Assembly (NCBI GenBank): GCA_017466725.1
Contig: JAFTTP010000002.1
Coordinates: 191,650-255,649, forward strand
Source: Clostridia bacterium
GTDB lineage: Bacteria > Bacillota > Clostridia > Christensenellales > UBA1242
Length of the DNA stretch: 64,000 bases
Direction of reading: 5' to 3'
Shown: positions 56,480-64,000 of the stretch, in pieces
Numbering within the stretch: the first letter of the stretch is position 1
How the letters are laid out: every line of letters begins with the position of its first letter
Notes under the pieces: model-generated
Databases searched by the model: none
Seen by the model: only the letters and a program-made list of their open reading frames with translations
What the model was told of the DNA's origin: nothing
Translations under genes and position numbers: made by a program

Positions 56480-57545
56480 CTTTTCTCCTTACAAAACACA
56501 AAATCAAGCTTACAATAAAAACGACAACAAACACACCAATTGCAAATATTGAAAACCAACCTTCTGCCGCCTCCACTATATCTGCATGACTGCCTACAAA
56601 CAGTAAAAATATAAGCGACAAAACAATGTCAAAAAGGGCTATTGCATGTTTTTTGTTGAGTTTTGGCAATAAGTTTTCAAAGCATTGACAAAAGCCAAAG
56701 CAGAAAATTTCCATTTGAAAAAGTGTAATCAACATTATGGTAATCATGGCAATAATATTAAGCCGCCCAATCGCACTAAATTGAACTGAAAATACAAGCA
56801 AATCGGACAATGCGTTGTCATGCATAAATGCAGTAACTGGATATTTTGCATAGAAAAAGAAAAACATCGCAAGCACCATAAACATACCAAGTAAAACATA
56901 AAAGTAAAACTTTTTTTCTTGGCCTTGTTTAATGTCTACTCTATCCATAATTATAAATAGAAATAAAAAATCGTCAAAGACAATGAAATATTTAAAAGCA
57001 GACGAAAAAATTGTACCTGCGCTATTTACAAAAAACACGGGTAAAGTGACGGATGTGAAAAGAGACATCAATAAACACACGAAAAAGCCAACGAGCACCA
57101 CAGTAAAGAAAAACTCCATTGTGCGCGATATTGTACGCAATCCTGATAACACCCCATGAGTAAGCACTGGCAGCATGCATACCAAGATGAGCATTAAAAA
57201 TTCTTCTTGATAAATTTCTTGTTTAAAGTAAACATAAACAATACCAAATGTTAAAATGGCTTTCATAAACATAAACACCAAAAGCGCAAAGAAAATTGTT
57301 TTTACAGCAATAACACCAAAATATTTTTTTAGTATTTCATAAAACGAAAGGCTTGGATGTTTAGTTTTTAGTTTTAGAAAAATAGGAATTAAAATAAGTT
57401 CAACTGCAAATGAAATTGCAACAGAAATAAGCCCATCAACCCCTGTCCGCTCAAACAAAAGTGATGGCAAAAGCAACAATTTGTTTGCCAAAATGCACAT
57501 TACAGTTAAAATTCCCGTTTGCCTCAAAGAAATTTTCGCCTTCAT
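56463..57545 (-). CDS. gerB: Spore germination protein GerB family (amino-acid-permease-like)
   Basis: 360 residues with about ten membrane segments, the normal GerB size. Its start (MKAKISLRQTGILTVMCILANKLLLLPSLLFERTG) and fold match the GerB subunit, related to APC transporters, which binds the germinant in GerA-type receptors. It overlaps gerA by four bases and gerC by 17, and GAGGTG precedes the ATG, as expected for one operon. Confidence 0.93.
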   Translation of the reverse strand: MKAKISLRQTGILTVMCILANKLLLLPSLLFERTGVDGLISVAISFAVELILIPIFLKLKTKHPSLSFYEILKKYFGVIAVKTIFFALLVFMFMKAILTFGIVYVYFKQEIYQEEFLMLILVCMLPVLTHGVLSGLRTISRTMEFFFTVVLVGFFVCLLMSLFTSVTLPVFFVNSAGTIFSSAFKYFIVFDDFLFLFIIMDRVDIKQGQEKKFYFYVLLGMFMVLAMFFFFYAKYPVTAFMHDNALSDLLVFSVQFSAIGRLNIIAMITIMLITLFQMEIFCFGFCQCFENLLPKLNKKHAIALFDIVLSLIFLLFVGSHADIVEAAEGWFSIFAIGVFVVVFIVSLILCFVRRKDEEKD

Positions 57546-58963
57546 CTTCGCACCTCATTTTTATTTGGAAAAGAGCGTGGCCGGTGTCGCAATTGAGTAG
57601 GCGACGTAGCCAAAATTGCATCGTGCAAATCTCTAGGAATTCTAGGGCTGTAAGGTGCAAGATACGGTGTACCGTAACTATCGATTGTATTTAAATAGTT
57701 GATGATATAAACCATGCCTGCAATAATGCCTGCAAGGCCTAATGAGCCACCAATTATGATAAATAAAAATTGCAAAATGGTAATTTGAGACGACTGCTCG
57801 GGAATGGTATAAAGTGCAATTTTGGAAAGCGCCACAATAATGACTGCCGGAGGTGAAATAAGCCCTGCTTTTACACCGGTATCGCCTAAAATCAATGCCC
57901 CTACAACAGATGTTGCAAGCCCTAAATAGCTTGGCAGGCGCAAACTGACCTCATACAAAATTTGAAAAAGCAAAAAGATAAACAATATTTCTAAAAATGG
58001 AGTAAATGGCAGCCCTTGAGTAGTGTCAGCAATGGTAACAAGAAAATTTAACGGAATTATATTATAATGATAAAGCTGCAACGAAATATAAAAGCCAGAC
58101 GCAACAATAGCAATTAAAAGGCCAACTAATCTTATCATGCGGACAAAAGAGGAATAGTGATGATTTGTATAATAATCATTACTGCTTTGCAAGTCTTCAA
58201 TAAATATAAATGGAATAGTAAGCACTATTGGCGAATTATCAACAATAATGGCAACCTTCCCCTCCAGCATTTTTGCACAAACTATGTCAGGTTTTTCACT
58301 GTTGCCAATTTGTTTAAATAACGAATTTGGCCTTTCCTCTAAAAAAGACAGCACATAATAAGAGTCTAAAATACCATCAATTTTAATGTCTTTCAGTTTA
58401 TTTACAACCTTTTCAACAATTTCTTCTTTTGCAATCCCCTTAATATAACAAACCGTCACCTTAGTTTGAGACTGCAAGCCTATATCCATTGTATTAAACA
58501 CCAGATTTGGCGACTTAATTCTTCGTCTTAAAAGTGTCAAATTTGTTTGATAGTCTTCAACAAACCCCTCTCTAGGACCTTGCAAAACTGGCGATGTTGG
58601 TGGCTCTGCCGGCAATCGTACTGGCACTTTATATAAATCAATACTGATAATTCTGCCATCAAAATCGGCAAATAAAACCACCTTACCATTTAAAATTTCA
58701 CTAACAACTTCTTCCTCTTTGATGATTTTTACGTCTGCACATTTTAAGATGCTGCTGTTGATGTTGTCAATTGTAAGGGTTCCTTCAAAAGTTTGAAGCG
58801 GAAAATACACTGCGCTGGAAAGAAGGTCTTGATTAATTATGCTTTTTAAAAAAACTAGGGCTAGGGTTTGCCCATTCTTCTTAAAAATTCGATCCCCCAC
58901 ATCACTGCTTTGATTAAGCGTATTTTTTATTTTATTAATCTTTTTCAATAAAAAATTAGACAT
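57542..58963 (-). CDS. gerA: Spore germination protein GerA family
   Basis: 473 residues from the ATG at 58963. The frame opens three codons earlier at a GTG. A large cytoplasmic N-terminal part holds the PEPPTSPVLQGPREGFVEDY-like segment (here AEPPTSPVLQGPREGFVEDY, near residue 133) and NLTLLRRRIKSPNL. Four to five membrane segments and a basic C-terminus follow. This is the A subunit (a ligand-gated ion channel according to recent work on GerA) of the germinant receptor. AGGTGG precedes the ATG and a candidate sigma-G promoter lies upstream. Confidence 0.96.
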   Translation of the reverse strand: MSNFLLKKINKIKNTLNQSSDVGDRIFKKNGQTLALVFLKSIINQDLLSSAVYFPLQTFEGTLTIDNINSSILKCADVKIIKEEEVVSEILNGKVVLFADFDGRIISIDLYKVPVRLPAEPPTSPVLQGPREGFVEDYQTNLTLLRRRIKSPNLVFNTMDIGLQSQTKVTVCYIKGIAKEEIVEKVVNKLKDIKIDGILDSYYVLSFLEERPNSLFKQIGNSEKPDIVCAKMLEGKVAIIVDNSPIVLTIPFIFIEDLQSSNDYYTNHHYSSFVRMIRLVGLLIAIVASGFYISLQLYHYNIIPLNFLVTIADTTQGLPFTPFLEILFIFLLFQILYEVSLRLPSYLGLATSVVGALILGDTGVKAGLISPPAVIIVALSKIALYTIPEQSSQITILQFLFIIIGGSLGLAGIIAGMVYIINYLNTIDSYGTPYLAPYSPRIPRDLHDAILATSPTQLRHRPRSFPNKNEVRR

Positions 58964-58981
58964 ACCTTCCACCTTTGTGGT

Positions 58982-59011
58982 TAGTATGCCTAATAGTTTT
59001 AATTTTTATGA
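58982..59011 (-). promoter_or_regulatory. Candidate sigma-G promoter of gerABC
   Basis: TCATA, an 18-base spacer and CATACTA. The -10 fits sigma-G (CATWMTA) exactly and the -35 fits GHATR at four of five positions. The transcript would start near 58975. Confidence 0.55.
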
Positions 59012-59923
59012 TAAATAGGTGGTGTTTCCGTCGAAAGAATAGTATTCATCTGCTGGATAAGGCTCAACGCCAATCTCGGCACCATCTTCATATTTTGTGA
59101 CGATGTTTATGTTGTATGTATAATATCCATTAGATTTATCAACCTTTGGCAGTTTTGCAATATACTCATTTGCATTGATGTGAATTTTTAAATATTGCAA
59201 CTCTTCCTCTGCTTTAACTGTTAAATAGCATGTACTTGGATTAAACGATATGTTTTGCGCCTTAATTTCTTTTAAACTTTGTTTGTGCACAAACGATATT
59301 ATTTGCGAATTGCTGCTTGTTTTATATCCATTTGCATATGAATGCGCAGTCACGTAAACTTCTTTGGCGCCGCCAGTCCAAGCGCTATAATCATACGACT
59401 GAGTGATTGTTGTATGAGTTTGATAGGTATGTCCATTTTTATAATGAACTATATAATAATCTGCGTGTTCTACTGGCTGCCAATCTATAGTGCGCGCAGC
59501 GCTATTTAAAGTAACAACTGGTGATTTAAGTGAAACGCTGTACATCCAGTTTACACTTCCGCCGTAATCAGTGCCATCGTTTTCGGTTTCACCAACATAT
59601 CTTACAGACACCTTATAGGTTGTCCCTACAATAAGGTCGCTTTCAACCAAATCTTCTTCTGTCAAAACATTGTTTTTTGATTTGATGACAACTTCATTGT
59701 TTAACGACTGAAATTTAAAGCTATAACCTTTATAATTCTCATTGAGTGATGTTGTAATTAAAACAGAATTACCATCATCTAATATATAAGGTGCAGCAGG
59801 CATAAATGTGTTGTAATTCAATGAAAAAGCAACAGCAATGCCTCCTATTGCCAACACAAACACTAAACTAAATACTAAAATGAGAACACGTTTGTTCTTT
59901 TTGCTTAATGTAGTGATATCCAT
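59006..59923 (-). CDS. Membrane-anchored extracellular protein with fibronectin-III-like domain
   Basis: 305 residues. One N-terminal membrane segment (about 13-34) leads to an extracellular part. A fibronectin type III-like pattern is visible (VTLNSAARTIDWQPVEHADYYIVHYKNGHTYQT, then TQSYDYSAWTGGAKEVYVTAHSY). The function is unknown. A TATATT lies six bases before the ATG, and TTGATT/TATACT (16-base spacer) lies a few bases upstream, so the leader is at most about five bases and has no ribosome site. It is divergent from the Glu-rich membrane protein and upstream of gerA. Confidence 0.75.
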   Translation of the reverse strand: MDITTLSKKNKRVLILVFSLVFVLAIGGIAVAFSLNYNTFMPAAPYILDDGNSVLITTSLNENYKGYSFKFQSLNNEVVIKSKNNVLTEEDLVESDLIVGTTYKVSVRYVGETENDGTDYGGSVNWMYSVSLKSPVVTLNSAARTIDWQPVEHADYYIVHYKNGHTYQTHTTITQSYDYSAWTGGAKEVYVTAHSYANGYKTSSNSQIISFVHKQSLKEIKAQNISFNPSTCYLTVKAEEELQYLKIHINANEYIAKLPKVDKSNGYYTYNINIVTKYEDGAEIGVEPYPADEYYSFDGNTTYLS

Positions 59924-59993
59924 ACTTCAAATATAGTATAACCTAATCACTGAAAAAATCAAAACAATTTAAAGAAAAAAAGAAAACAAATAT

Positions 59994-60022
59994 TGACAAA
60001 TGACATCTTATGTGGTAGACTA
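59994..60022 (+). promoter_or_regulatory. Promoter of the Glu-rich membrane protein gene
   Basis: TTGACA, 17 bases, TAGACT. Then GGAGG and the ATG at 60046 follow, a normal leader. Confidence 0.75.
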
Positions 60023-60045
60023 TTGTTAACAAATTGGAGGATATT

Positions 60046-61029
60046 ATGTTTAATTTTATGACTACTTCTCAAATTACAGCTTTCTTTTTAGGAATAATCT
60101 TTTCTTGTTTGTCAGTTGCAACCGGCATCTTGGCAAATAAATATGCAAAGAAAATCCGCTCTTTTGCAAAAACAATGACTTTAATTTTAACAGCACCATT
60201 TATTGCAATAATGGCATGGTTATATCTTGCACTCAGCTTTACACCAGCATTCTTTGGTAACGAGCTTGCAGCACTGTTAACAAGCCTTGCGCTTGCATTA
60301 ATAATTGTGGCTGTGGTAGTGATTGTTTCAAAATCGCTCTATAACAAATATCCATCTCAAGCAGCACGAGAGGACGAACAAGCAAGCGTTGCCCCTGCTG
60401 CTCAAACAGAAACTGCCGACGTAACACCTGCCGCTGCATTTCTTTTAGAACTTACAAAAGAAGAAAAAACAGCTGAACCAGAAATCTCTGAAATTGAAGA
60501 AGTTGAAGAAATTACTGAGGTTAAAGAAACTGCTGAAATTGAAGAGCCTGCTCAACCAAAAATTGAAGAAACAGCCGAAGAAGTTGAACTTGAAGAAGAA
60601 ACTGTACAAACAACAATTGAAGAACTTATTACTACAACAGAAGATACCGAAAATGAACTTGATAAATTAATTGCAGAACTTACAAAAGAAACAGAAGTTG
60701 CTGACAAAGTGGCTGAAATTGAAGATGTTGAAGAAATTACCGAAGTTGAAGAACCTGTTGAAGTTCAAGAACCTGCTCAAACAGAAATTGAAGAAACAGT
60801 TGAAGAAGTTGTTTCCAACATCGCAGAAGAAGTTGTTGAAGATGCTCCAGCAGCAATCGAAGAAATTGAAGAGGTTGCAGCGCCTGAAACAGTTGAAGAA
60901 ATTGAACCTGAAACAGTTGAAGATGCTGCGCCAGCCAATATAGAAGAACTTACTACAGAAGAGCCAATTGAAGAAGTTGAACAAACAGAACCGGTAGAAG
61001 AACTTTCAAATGAGCCTCCACTTTCTTAA
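60046..61029 (+). CDS. Membrane protein with long acidic repeat tail, frame cut by a stop codon
   Basis: 327 residues from the ATG at 60046. The frame itself opens at 60034, but GGAGG supports the ATG. Two membrane segments (about 8-28 and 41-95 region) are followed by a cytoplasmic tail of Glu/Val/Pro-rich repeats such as EIEEVEEITEVKETAEIEEP, highly acidic and low in complexity. The TAA at 61027-61029 is followed by an in-frame continuation to 61287 with the same style (see next entry). A change of CAA to TAA would explain it. The function is unknown. Confidence 0.7.
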   Translation: MFNFMTTSQITAFFLGIIFSCLSVATGILANKYAKKIRSFAKTMTLILTAPFIAIMAWLYLALSFTPAFFGNELAALLTSLALALIIVAVVVIVSKSLYNKYPSQAAREDEQASVAPAAQTETADVTPAAAFLLELTKEEKTAEPEISEIEEVEEITEVKETAEIEEPAQPKIEETAEEVELEEETVQTTIEELITTTEDTENELDKLIAELTKETEVADKVAEIEDVEEITEVEEPVEVQEPAQTEIEETVEEVVSNIAEEVVEDAPAAIEEIEEVAAPETVEEIEPETVEDAAPANIEELTTEEPIEEVEQTEPVEELSNEPPLS

Positions 61030-61287
61030 CAACAAAATGTAGAAACAAATGACATTGAAGAAATTACCGAGGACGACGATATGGACCAAGATAGTTTTGA
61101 TGCAATCTTGGCAAGACTTGGACTTGATGACGATGTTAAAGAAGAAGAGCCTGAAACAGTTGAAGAAGATGACGATTTAACTGACGACGAAAAAGAATTT
61201 GAAAAATTCCTCGAAGCGCTTAGAAAAAGACGCGAAATGCAAGACAATGACGAAAATGATGACGACAATGATGACGACAACAATTAA
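61030..61287 (+). pseudogene. In-frame continuation of the Glu-rich gene behind a stop codon
   Basis: From the codon after the TAA the same frame stays open for 85 codons (starting QQNVETNDIEEITEDDD), then ends at TAA. An ATG at 61081 could start a separate short product, but it has no ribosome site. The acidic style continues, with SFDAILARLGLDDD and EKEFEKFLEALRKRREM. Reading through would give about 413 residues. It may be a recent nonsense mutation, a sequencing error or read-through. Confidence 0.6.
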
Positions 61288-61301
61288 GTTTTAAAAGACA
61301 A

Positions 61302-61332
61302 TAAAAACCCCGCACAAACGCGGGGTTTTATT
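61302..61332 (+). terminator. Terminator after the Glu-rich gene
   Basis: AAAACCCCGC-ACAAA-CGCGGGGTTTT with T residues beyond. The GC-rich stem is strong. Confidence 0.88.
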
Positions 61333-61364
61333 TTGTTTGATTTAATAACTTTATACAACTTGTT

Positions 61365-61405
61365 TTTTATAGACGCGATAGCGCTATTCGCCCAGCAATT
61401 AGCTG
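61365..61405 (-). terminator. Hairpin pair after leuS (possible terminator)
   Basis: CCAGC-AATTA-GCTGG and the near palindrome GCGATAGCGCTATTCGC follow the leuS stop on the minus strand, then a T/A-rich run. Confidence 0.45.
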
Positions 61406-61406
61406 G

Positions 61407-63818
61407 TTATTTCGCAATAATGTTTGCAATTCTGCCTGGAACATAAATTTCTTTAACAATAGTTTTCCCTTCAATTGCTTTTGCAACATTTTCATTTGCC
61501 TTAATTTCTGCGAGAATTTCGTCTTGCTTAAGTTGAGTATTAATGTTTACTCTTGCAACAATCTTGCTGTTTACTTGCACTGCAATTTCAACTTCGCTCT
61601 TAACAAGTTTTTTCTCGTCATACTTTGGCCATTGAACATCTTTCATGCTTGCACCAAAACCACACTCTACCCACAACTCTTCAGTAATGTGTGGCGCAAA
61701 TGGATTTAACAGCGTAAGCAAAGTTTTATATTCAGCGTGATTGATTTTCTTAACTTTAGCAACTTCGTTTGAAAGTATCATAAGTGCAGAAATAGCTGTA
61801 TTAAATTTAATGTTGTCAATATCTTGAGAAACTTTTTTAATTGCACTATGCATTGCAACTTCCAACTCTTTGCTATATTCCTCTCCCTCAACAAGCATAT
61901 CTTTGAATGATACAATTTTGTTTATGAATTTATAGCAAGCTTTCAAGCCTTCATCACTCCAGCTTGCACTTTCAAAATAGTCGCCAATAAACGACATCCA
62001 AACTCTCAACGCATCCGCACTATATTTAGCAATAACTTCAAGAGGGTCAACACCGTTACCAGCACTCTTGCTCATTTTCTTTCCATCAGAGCCTAAAATC
62101 AAACCTTGAGAAATTCTTCTTGCAAATGGTTCTGAAACTGGACTTAATCCTTGGTCATACAAAAATTTATTCCAAAATCTGGCATACAAAAGGTGTCTAG
62201 TTGTGTGTTCGTTTCCACCATTATATAAATCAATAGGCAACCAAGACGAAAGGGCTTCACGGCTTGCAAACTCTTTATCGTTGTGCGCATCACAATATCT
62301 CATAAAGTACCAGCTTGATCCTGCCCAACCAGGCATAGTATCTGTTTCGCGTTTTGCCGGCTTACCACAATGTGGACATGTTGTTTTTACCCAATCTGTA
62401 ATAAGCGATAATGGGCTTTCGCCATCCTTAGTTGGCTCATAACTTTCAACATCTGGCAATTTTACTGGAAGTTGGTCTTCTGGCACAGGCACCCATCCGC
62501 AAGTTTCACAATAAACCATAGGAATAGGCTCTCCCCAGTATCTTTGACGCGAGAACACCCAATCCCTCATTTTAAAGTTAAGTTTCTTTCTTGCTACGCC
62601 CATTTTTACAAGTTTATCTGTAATTGCAGCCTTTGCCTCTTCTACAGTCAATCCATCAAATTCTCCAGAATTTATCAACTTGCAACCATTGCCTAAATAA
62701 TCATGCTTTTCAAATGCACACTTAGAAACGTCTGCTCCGTCGATAACTTGTATCATATCAATATTGTATTTTTGAGCAAATTCAAAATCTCTTTGGTCAT
62801 GAGTTGGCACAGCCATAACCGCACCAGTACCATAACCAGCAAGAACGAAGTCACCAATGAAAATTGGTACTTTTTTGCCACTTAATGGATGAACCGCATA
62901 AACGCCTTCAAGTTTAACACCACTCTTATCTTTATTCATTTCGCTGCGGTCAAACTCAGATTTTTTTGCAGTTTCTCTTCTATAGTTTTCTACTTCATTC
63001 CAGTTTTGTATTCTGTCTTTTAAGCTGTCAACCAAATTGCTTTCTGGTGCAACAACCATAAAGGTAATGCCGCAAATTGTTTCAATGCAAGTTGTAAAAA
63101 TTGAAAACTTGCCGCCACCAACAATATCAAAATCAACTTCAACACCTTCACTTTTTCCAATCCAGTTAATTTGACTTGTTTTAATATGTTCCATAAAGTC
63201 AGTGTCTTTTAAGTCATCTGCAAGTCGTTCAGCATATTCGGTCATTTTTAACACCCATTGAGCCTTTGCTTTCTGAGTTGTTTCGCTATGGCATTGGCAG
63301 CATGTGCCGTCCTCTACCTCTTCATTGGCAAGCACTCCACAATTTGGACAATAATTTACTGTGGTTTCTCGCTTTTCTGCAAGTCCAGCCTTAAAGAATT
63401 GAATGAATTGCCATTGTGTCCATTTATAATAATCTTCATCACAAGTATTTATCGTTCTAGACCAATCAATGCTCATTCCTATTGCGCGCACTTGATTTTG
63501 AAATGTTTTGATGTTTCTTGCCACAATATCTTGAGGCTTTTTGTGCTCTTTAATAGCAGTCCTTTCAGCTTCAAGGCCATATGCATCAGTACCAAACGGA
63601 AACATTACATTATACCCTTCAAGTCTCTGTTTTCTTGCATAAGCATCAATAGCTGTATAACTGCGGCAATGCCCCATATGAAGTCCCTTACCGCTTGGAT
63701 ATGGAAATTCAATCAAAATATACTTATTTTTCTTGCCTTCCACCTTATTTTTTACTTCAAAACGTTTTTCATCTTCCCAGATTCTTTGCCACTTTTTCTC
63801 AATATCTTGATAATTCAT
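61407..63818 (-). CDS. leuS: Leucyl-tRNA synthetase
   Basis: 803 residues from the ATG at 63818 (the ATG at 63824 lies directly on the ribosome site GGAGG). It charges tRNA-Leu. The HIGH-like motif is HMGH within EFPYPSGKGLHMGHCRSYT (near residue 43), the zinc-binding knuckle CPNCGVLANEEVEDGTCCQC is near 163, the editing domain follows, and KMSKS is near 591. The length is as expected for bacterial LeuRS. No T-box leader is visible in the short gap upstream. Confidence 0.97.
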   Translation of the reverse strand: MNYQDIEKKWQRIWEDEKRFEVKNKVEGKKNKYILIEFPYPSGKGLHMGHCRSYTAIDAYARKQRLEGYNVMFPFGTDAYGLEAERTAIKEHKKPQDIVARNIKTFQNQVRAIGMSIDWSRTINTCDEDYYKWTQWQFIQFFKAGLAEKRETTVNYCPNCGVLANEEVEDGTCCQCHSETTQKAKAQWVLKMTEYAERLADDLKDTDFMEHIKTSQINWIGKSEGVEVDFDIVGGGKFSIFTTCIETICGITFMVVAPESNLVDSLKDRIQNWNEVENYRRETAKKSEFDRSEMNKDKSGVKLEGVYAVHPLSGKKVPIFIGDFVLAGYGTGAVMAVPTHDQRDFEFAQKYNIDMIQVIDGADVSKCAFEKHDYLGNGCKLINSGEFDGLTVEEAKAAITDKLVKMGVARKKLNFKMRDWVFSRQRYWGEPIPMVYCETCGWVPVPEDQLPVKLPDVESYEPTKDGESPLSLITDWVKTTCPHCGKPAKRETDTMPGWAGSSWYFMRYCDAHNDKEFASREALSSWLPIDLYNGGNEHTTRHLLYARFWNKFLYDQGLSPVSEPFARRISQGLILGSDGKKMSKSAGNGVDPLEVIAKYSADALRVWMSFIGDYFESASWSDEGLKACYKFINKIVSFKDMLVEGEEYSKELEVAMHSAIKKVSQDIDNIKFNTAISALMILSNEVAKVKKINHAEYKTLLTLLNPFAPHITEELWVECGFGASMKDVQWPKYDEKKLVKSEVEIAVQVNSKIVARVNINTQLKQDEILAEIKANENVAKAIEGKTIVKEIYVPGRIANIIAK

Positions 63819-63958
63819 TTTCATCCTCCAGTCTTTATGGCACTAATTTTATCACTTTCCTCAATTTAAGTCAATATTTTATCAACTTTTTAAGAAAAAG
63901 CCCTTGAAAAAAAAGTAAAACATGATATAATCAAATACATATGGAGGATTTTTGATAA

Positions 63959-64000
63959 ATGGCAAAGAGAAAAATGACGGAATTGGAACTTTTAGAGCAC
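63959..64000 (+). CDS. Start of an unknown gene (cut by the window edge)
   Basis: An ATG at 63959 opens MAKRKMTELELLEH to the window edge. GGAGG lies 11 bases upstream, and TTGAAA/TATAAT (16-base spacer) before it is a plausible promoter. Only 14 residues are visible, so no function can be given. A five-codon ATG frame (MEDF) lies between and is probably not used. Confidence 0.45.
   Translation, partial: MAKRKMTELELLEH

Noticed and set aside
60667-60984. An antisense Phe/Asn/Cys-rich frame over the Glu-rich gene
   Set aside because: Mirror of the GAA/GTT repeats, not a protein.
63258-63869. A 203-codon plus-strand frame over leuS
   Set aside because: Antisense to a clear LeuRS gene; Cys/Phe/Ile-rich translation typical of shadows.
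61407-63958. T-box riboswitch in front of leuS
   Set aside because: The gap upstream of leuS is only about 140 bases, is shared with a divergent gene, and shows no T-box consensus or specifier stem.
1-64000. CRISPR arrays, restriction systems, toxin-antitoxin pairs, prophage genes or insertion sequences
   Set aside because: No repeat-spacer pattern, transposase, integrase or phage structural gene was recognised.

Overview
The window comes from a low-GC, Gram-positive, endospore-forming bacterium of the Clostridia type, most likely an uncultured lineage. The evidence is the AT-rich base composition, strong Shine-Dalgarno (SD) sites on many genes, and sporulation or germination genes: spoIIID, a SpoIIQ-like M23 protein, a SpoVB-type flippase and a gerA-gerB-gerC operon. 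They sit among housekeeping genes (rpoB, rpoC, mfd, pth, leuS, ftsH, hflX, cca). The standard genetic code fits all long genes.

Layout. 1-3.1 kb: the N-terminal half of a transketolase, a small unrecognised protein, a ComEC-type metallo-beta-lactamase-fold protein and a patatin phospholipase, all on the minus strand. 3.1-4.8 kb: a tRNA-Glu(CTC) followed by a hairpin-rich, nearly gene-free stretch, a small HExxH protein gene and a candidate small RNA. 4.8-13.2 kb: an Ig-like membrane protein, then rpoB-rpoC with its own promoter and a leader that holds a 12-codon mini-ORF folded into an intrinsic terminator. 13.2-26.9 kb: a VirB4-type ATPase with an N-terminal membrane segment, followed by a gene for a lipoprotein of about 3,700 residues with three GLUG-rich blocks. 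27-36.8 kb: PRC-barrel protein, DUF1858 protein, HflX, then spoIIID, two acyl carrier proteins, a SpoIIQ-like protein, several membrane proteins, an LPG-synthase-type membrane protein and a PrsA/SurA-like lipoprotein. 36.9-41.4 kb: mfd, pth and a decayed GlmU homologue in one operon. 41.6-52.9 kb: secreted protein, DUF4363/DUF421 pair, SpoVB-like flippase, TVP38-family protein, VanW-family protein, CCA-adding enzyme and a P-type ATPase. 52.2-59 kb: ftsH with a small membrane partner, then gerABC. 59-64 kb: a membrane protein, a Glu-rich membrane protein whose frame is cut by one stop codon, leuS, and the start of another gene.

Striking points. (1) At least six genes have a good -10 box exactly 6-7 nt before an ATG that lacks an SD, which points to widespread leaderless mRNAs. 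(2) The rpoB leader looks like a translation-coupled attenuator. (3) The giant lipoprotein has a perfect SD and ATG whose frame closes after three codons, and a -1 shift joins it to the signal peptide. (4) The VirB4 ATPase stands next to the giant lipoprotein with no other conjugation gene in the window. (5) RpoB carries several substitutions at rifampicin-contact positions. (6) Candidate sigma-E and sigma-G promoters precede spoIIID and gerA.

All assignments come from reading the sequence and remembered family motifs. No database search was possible.
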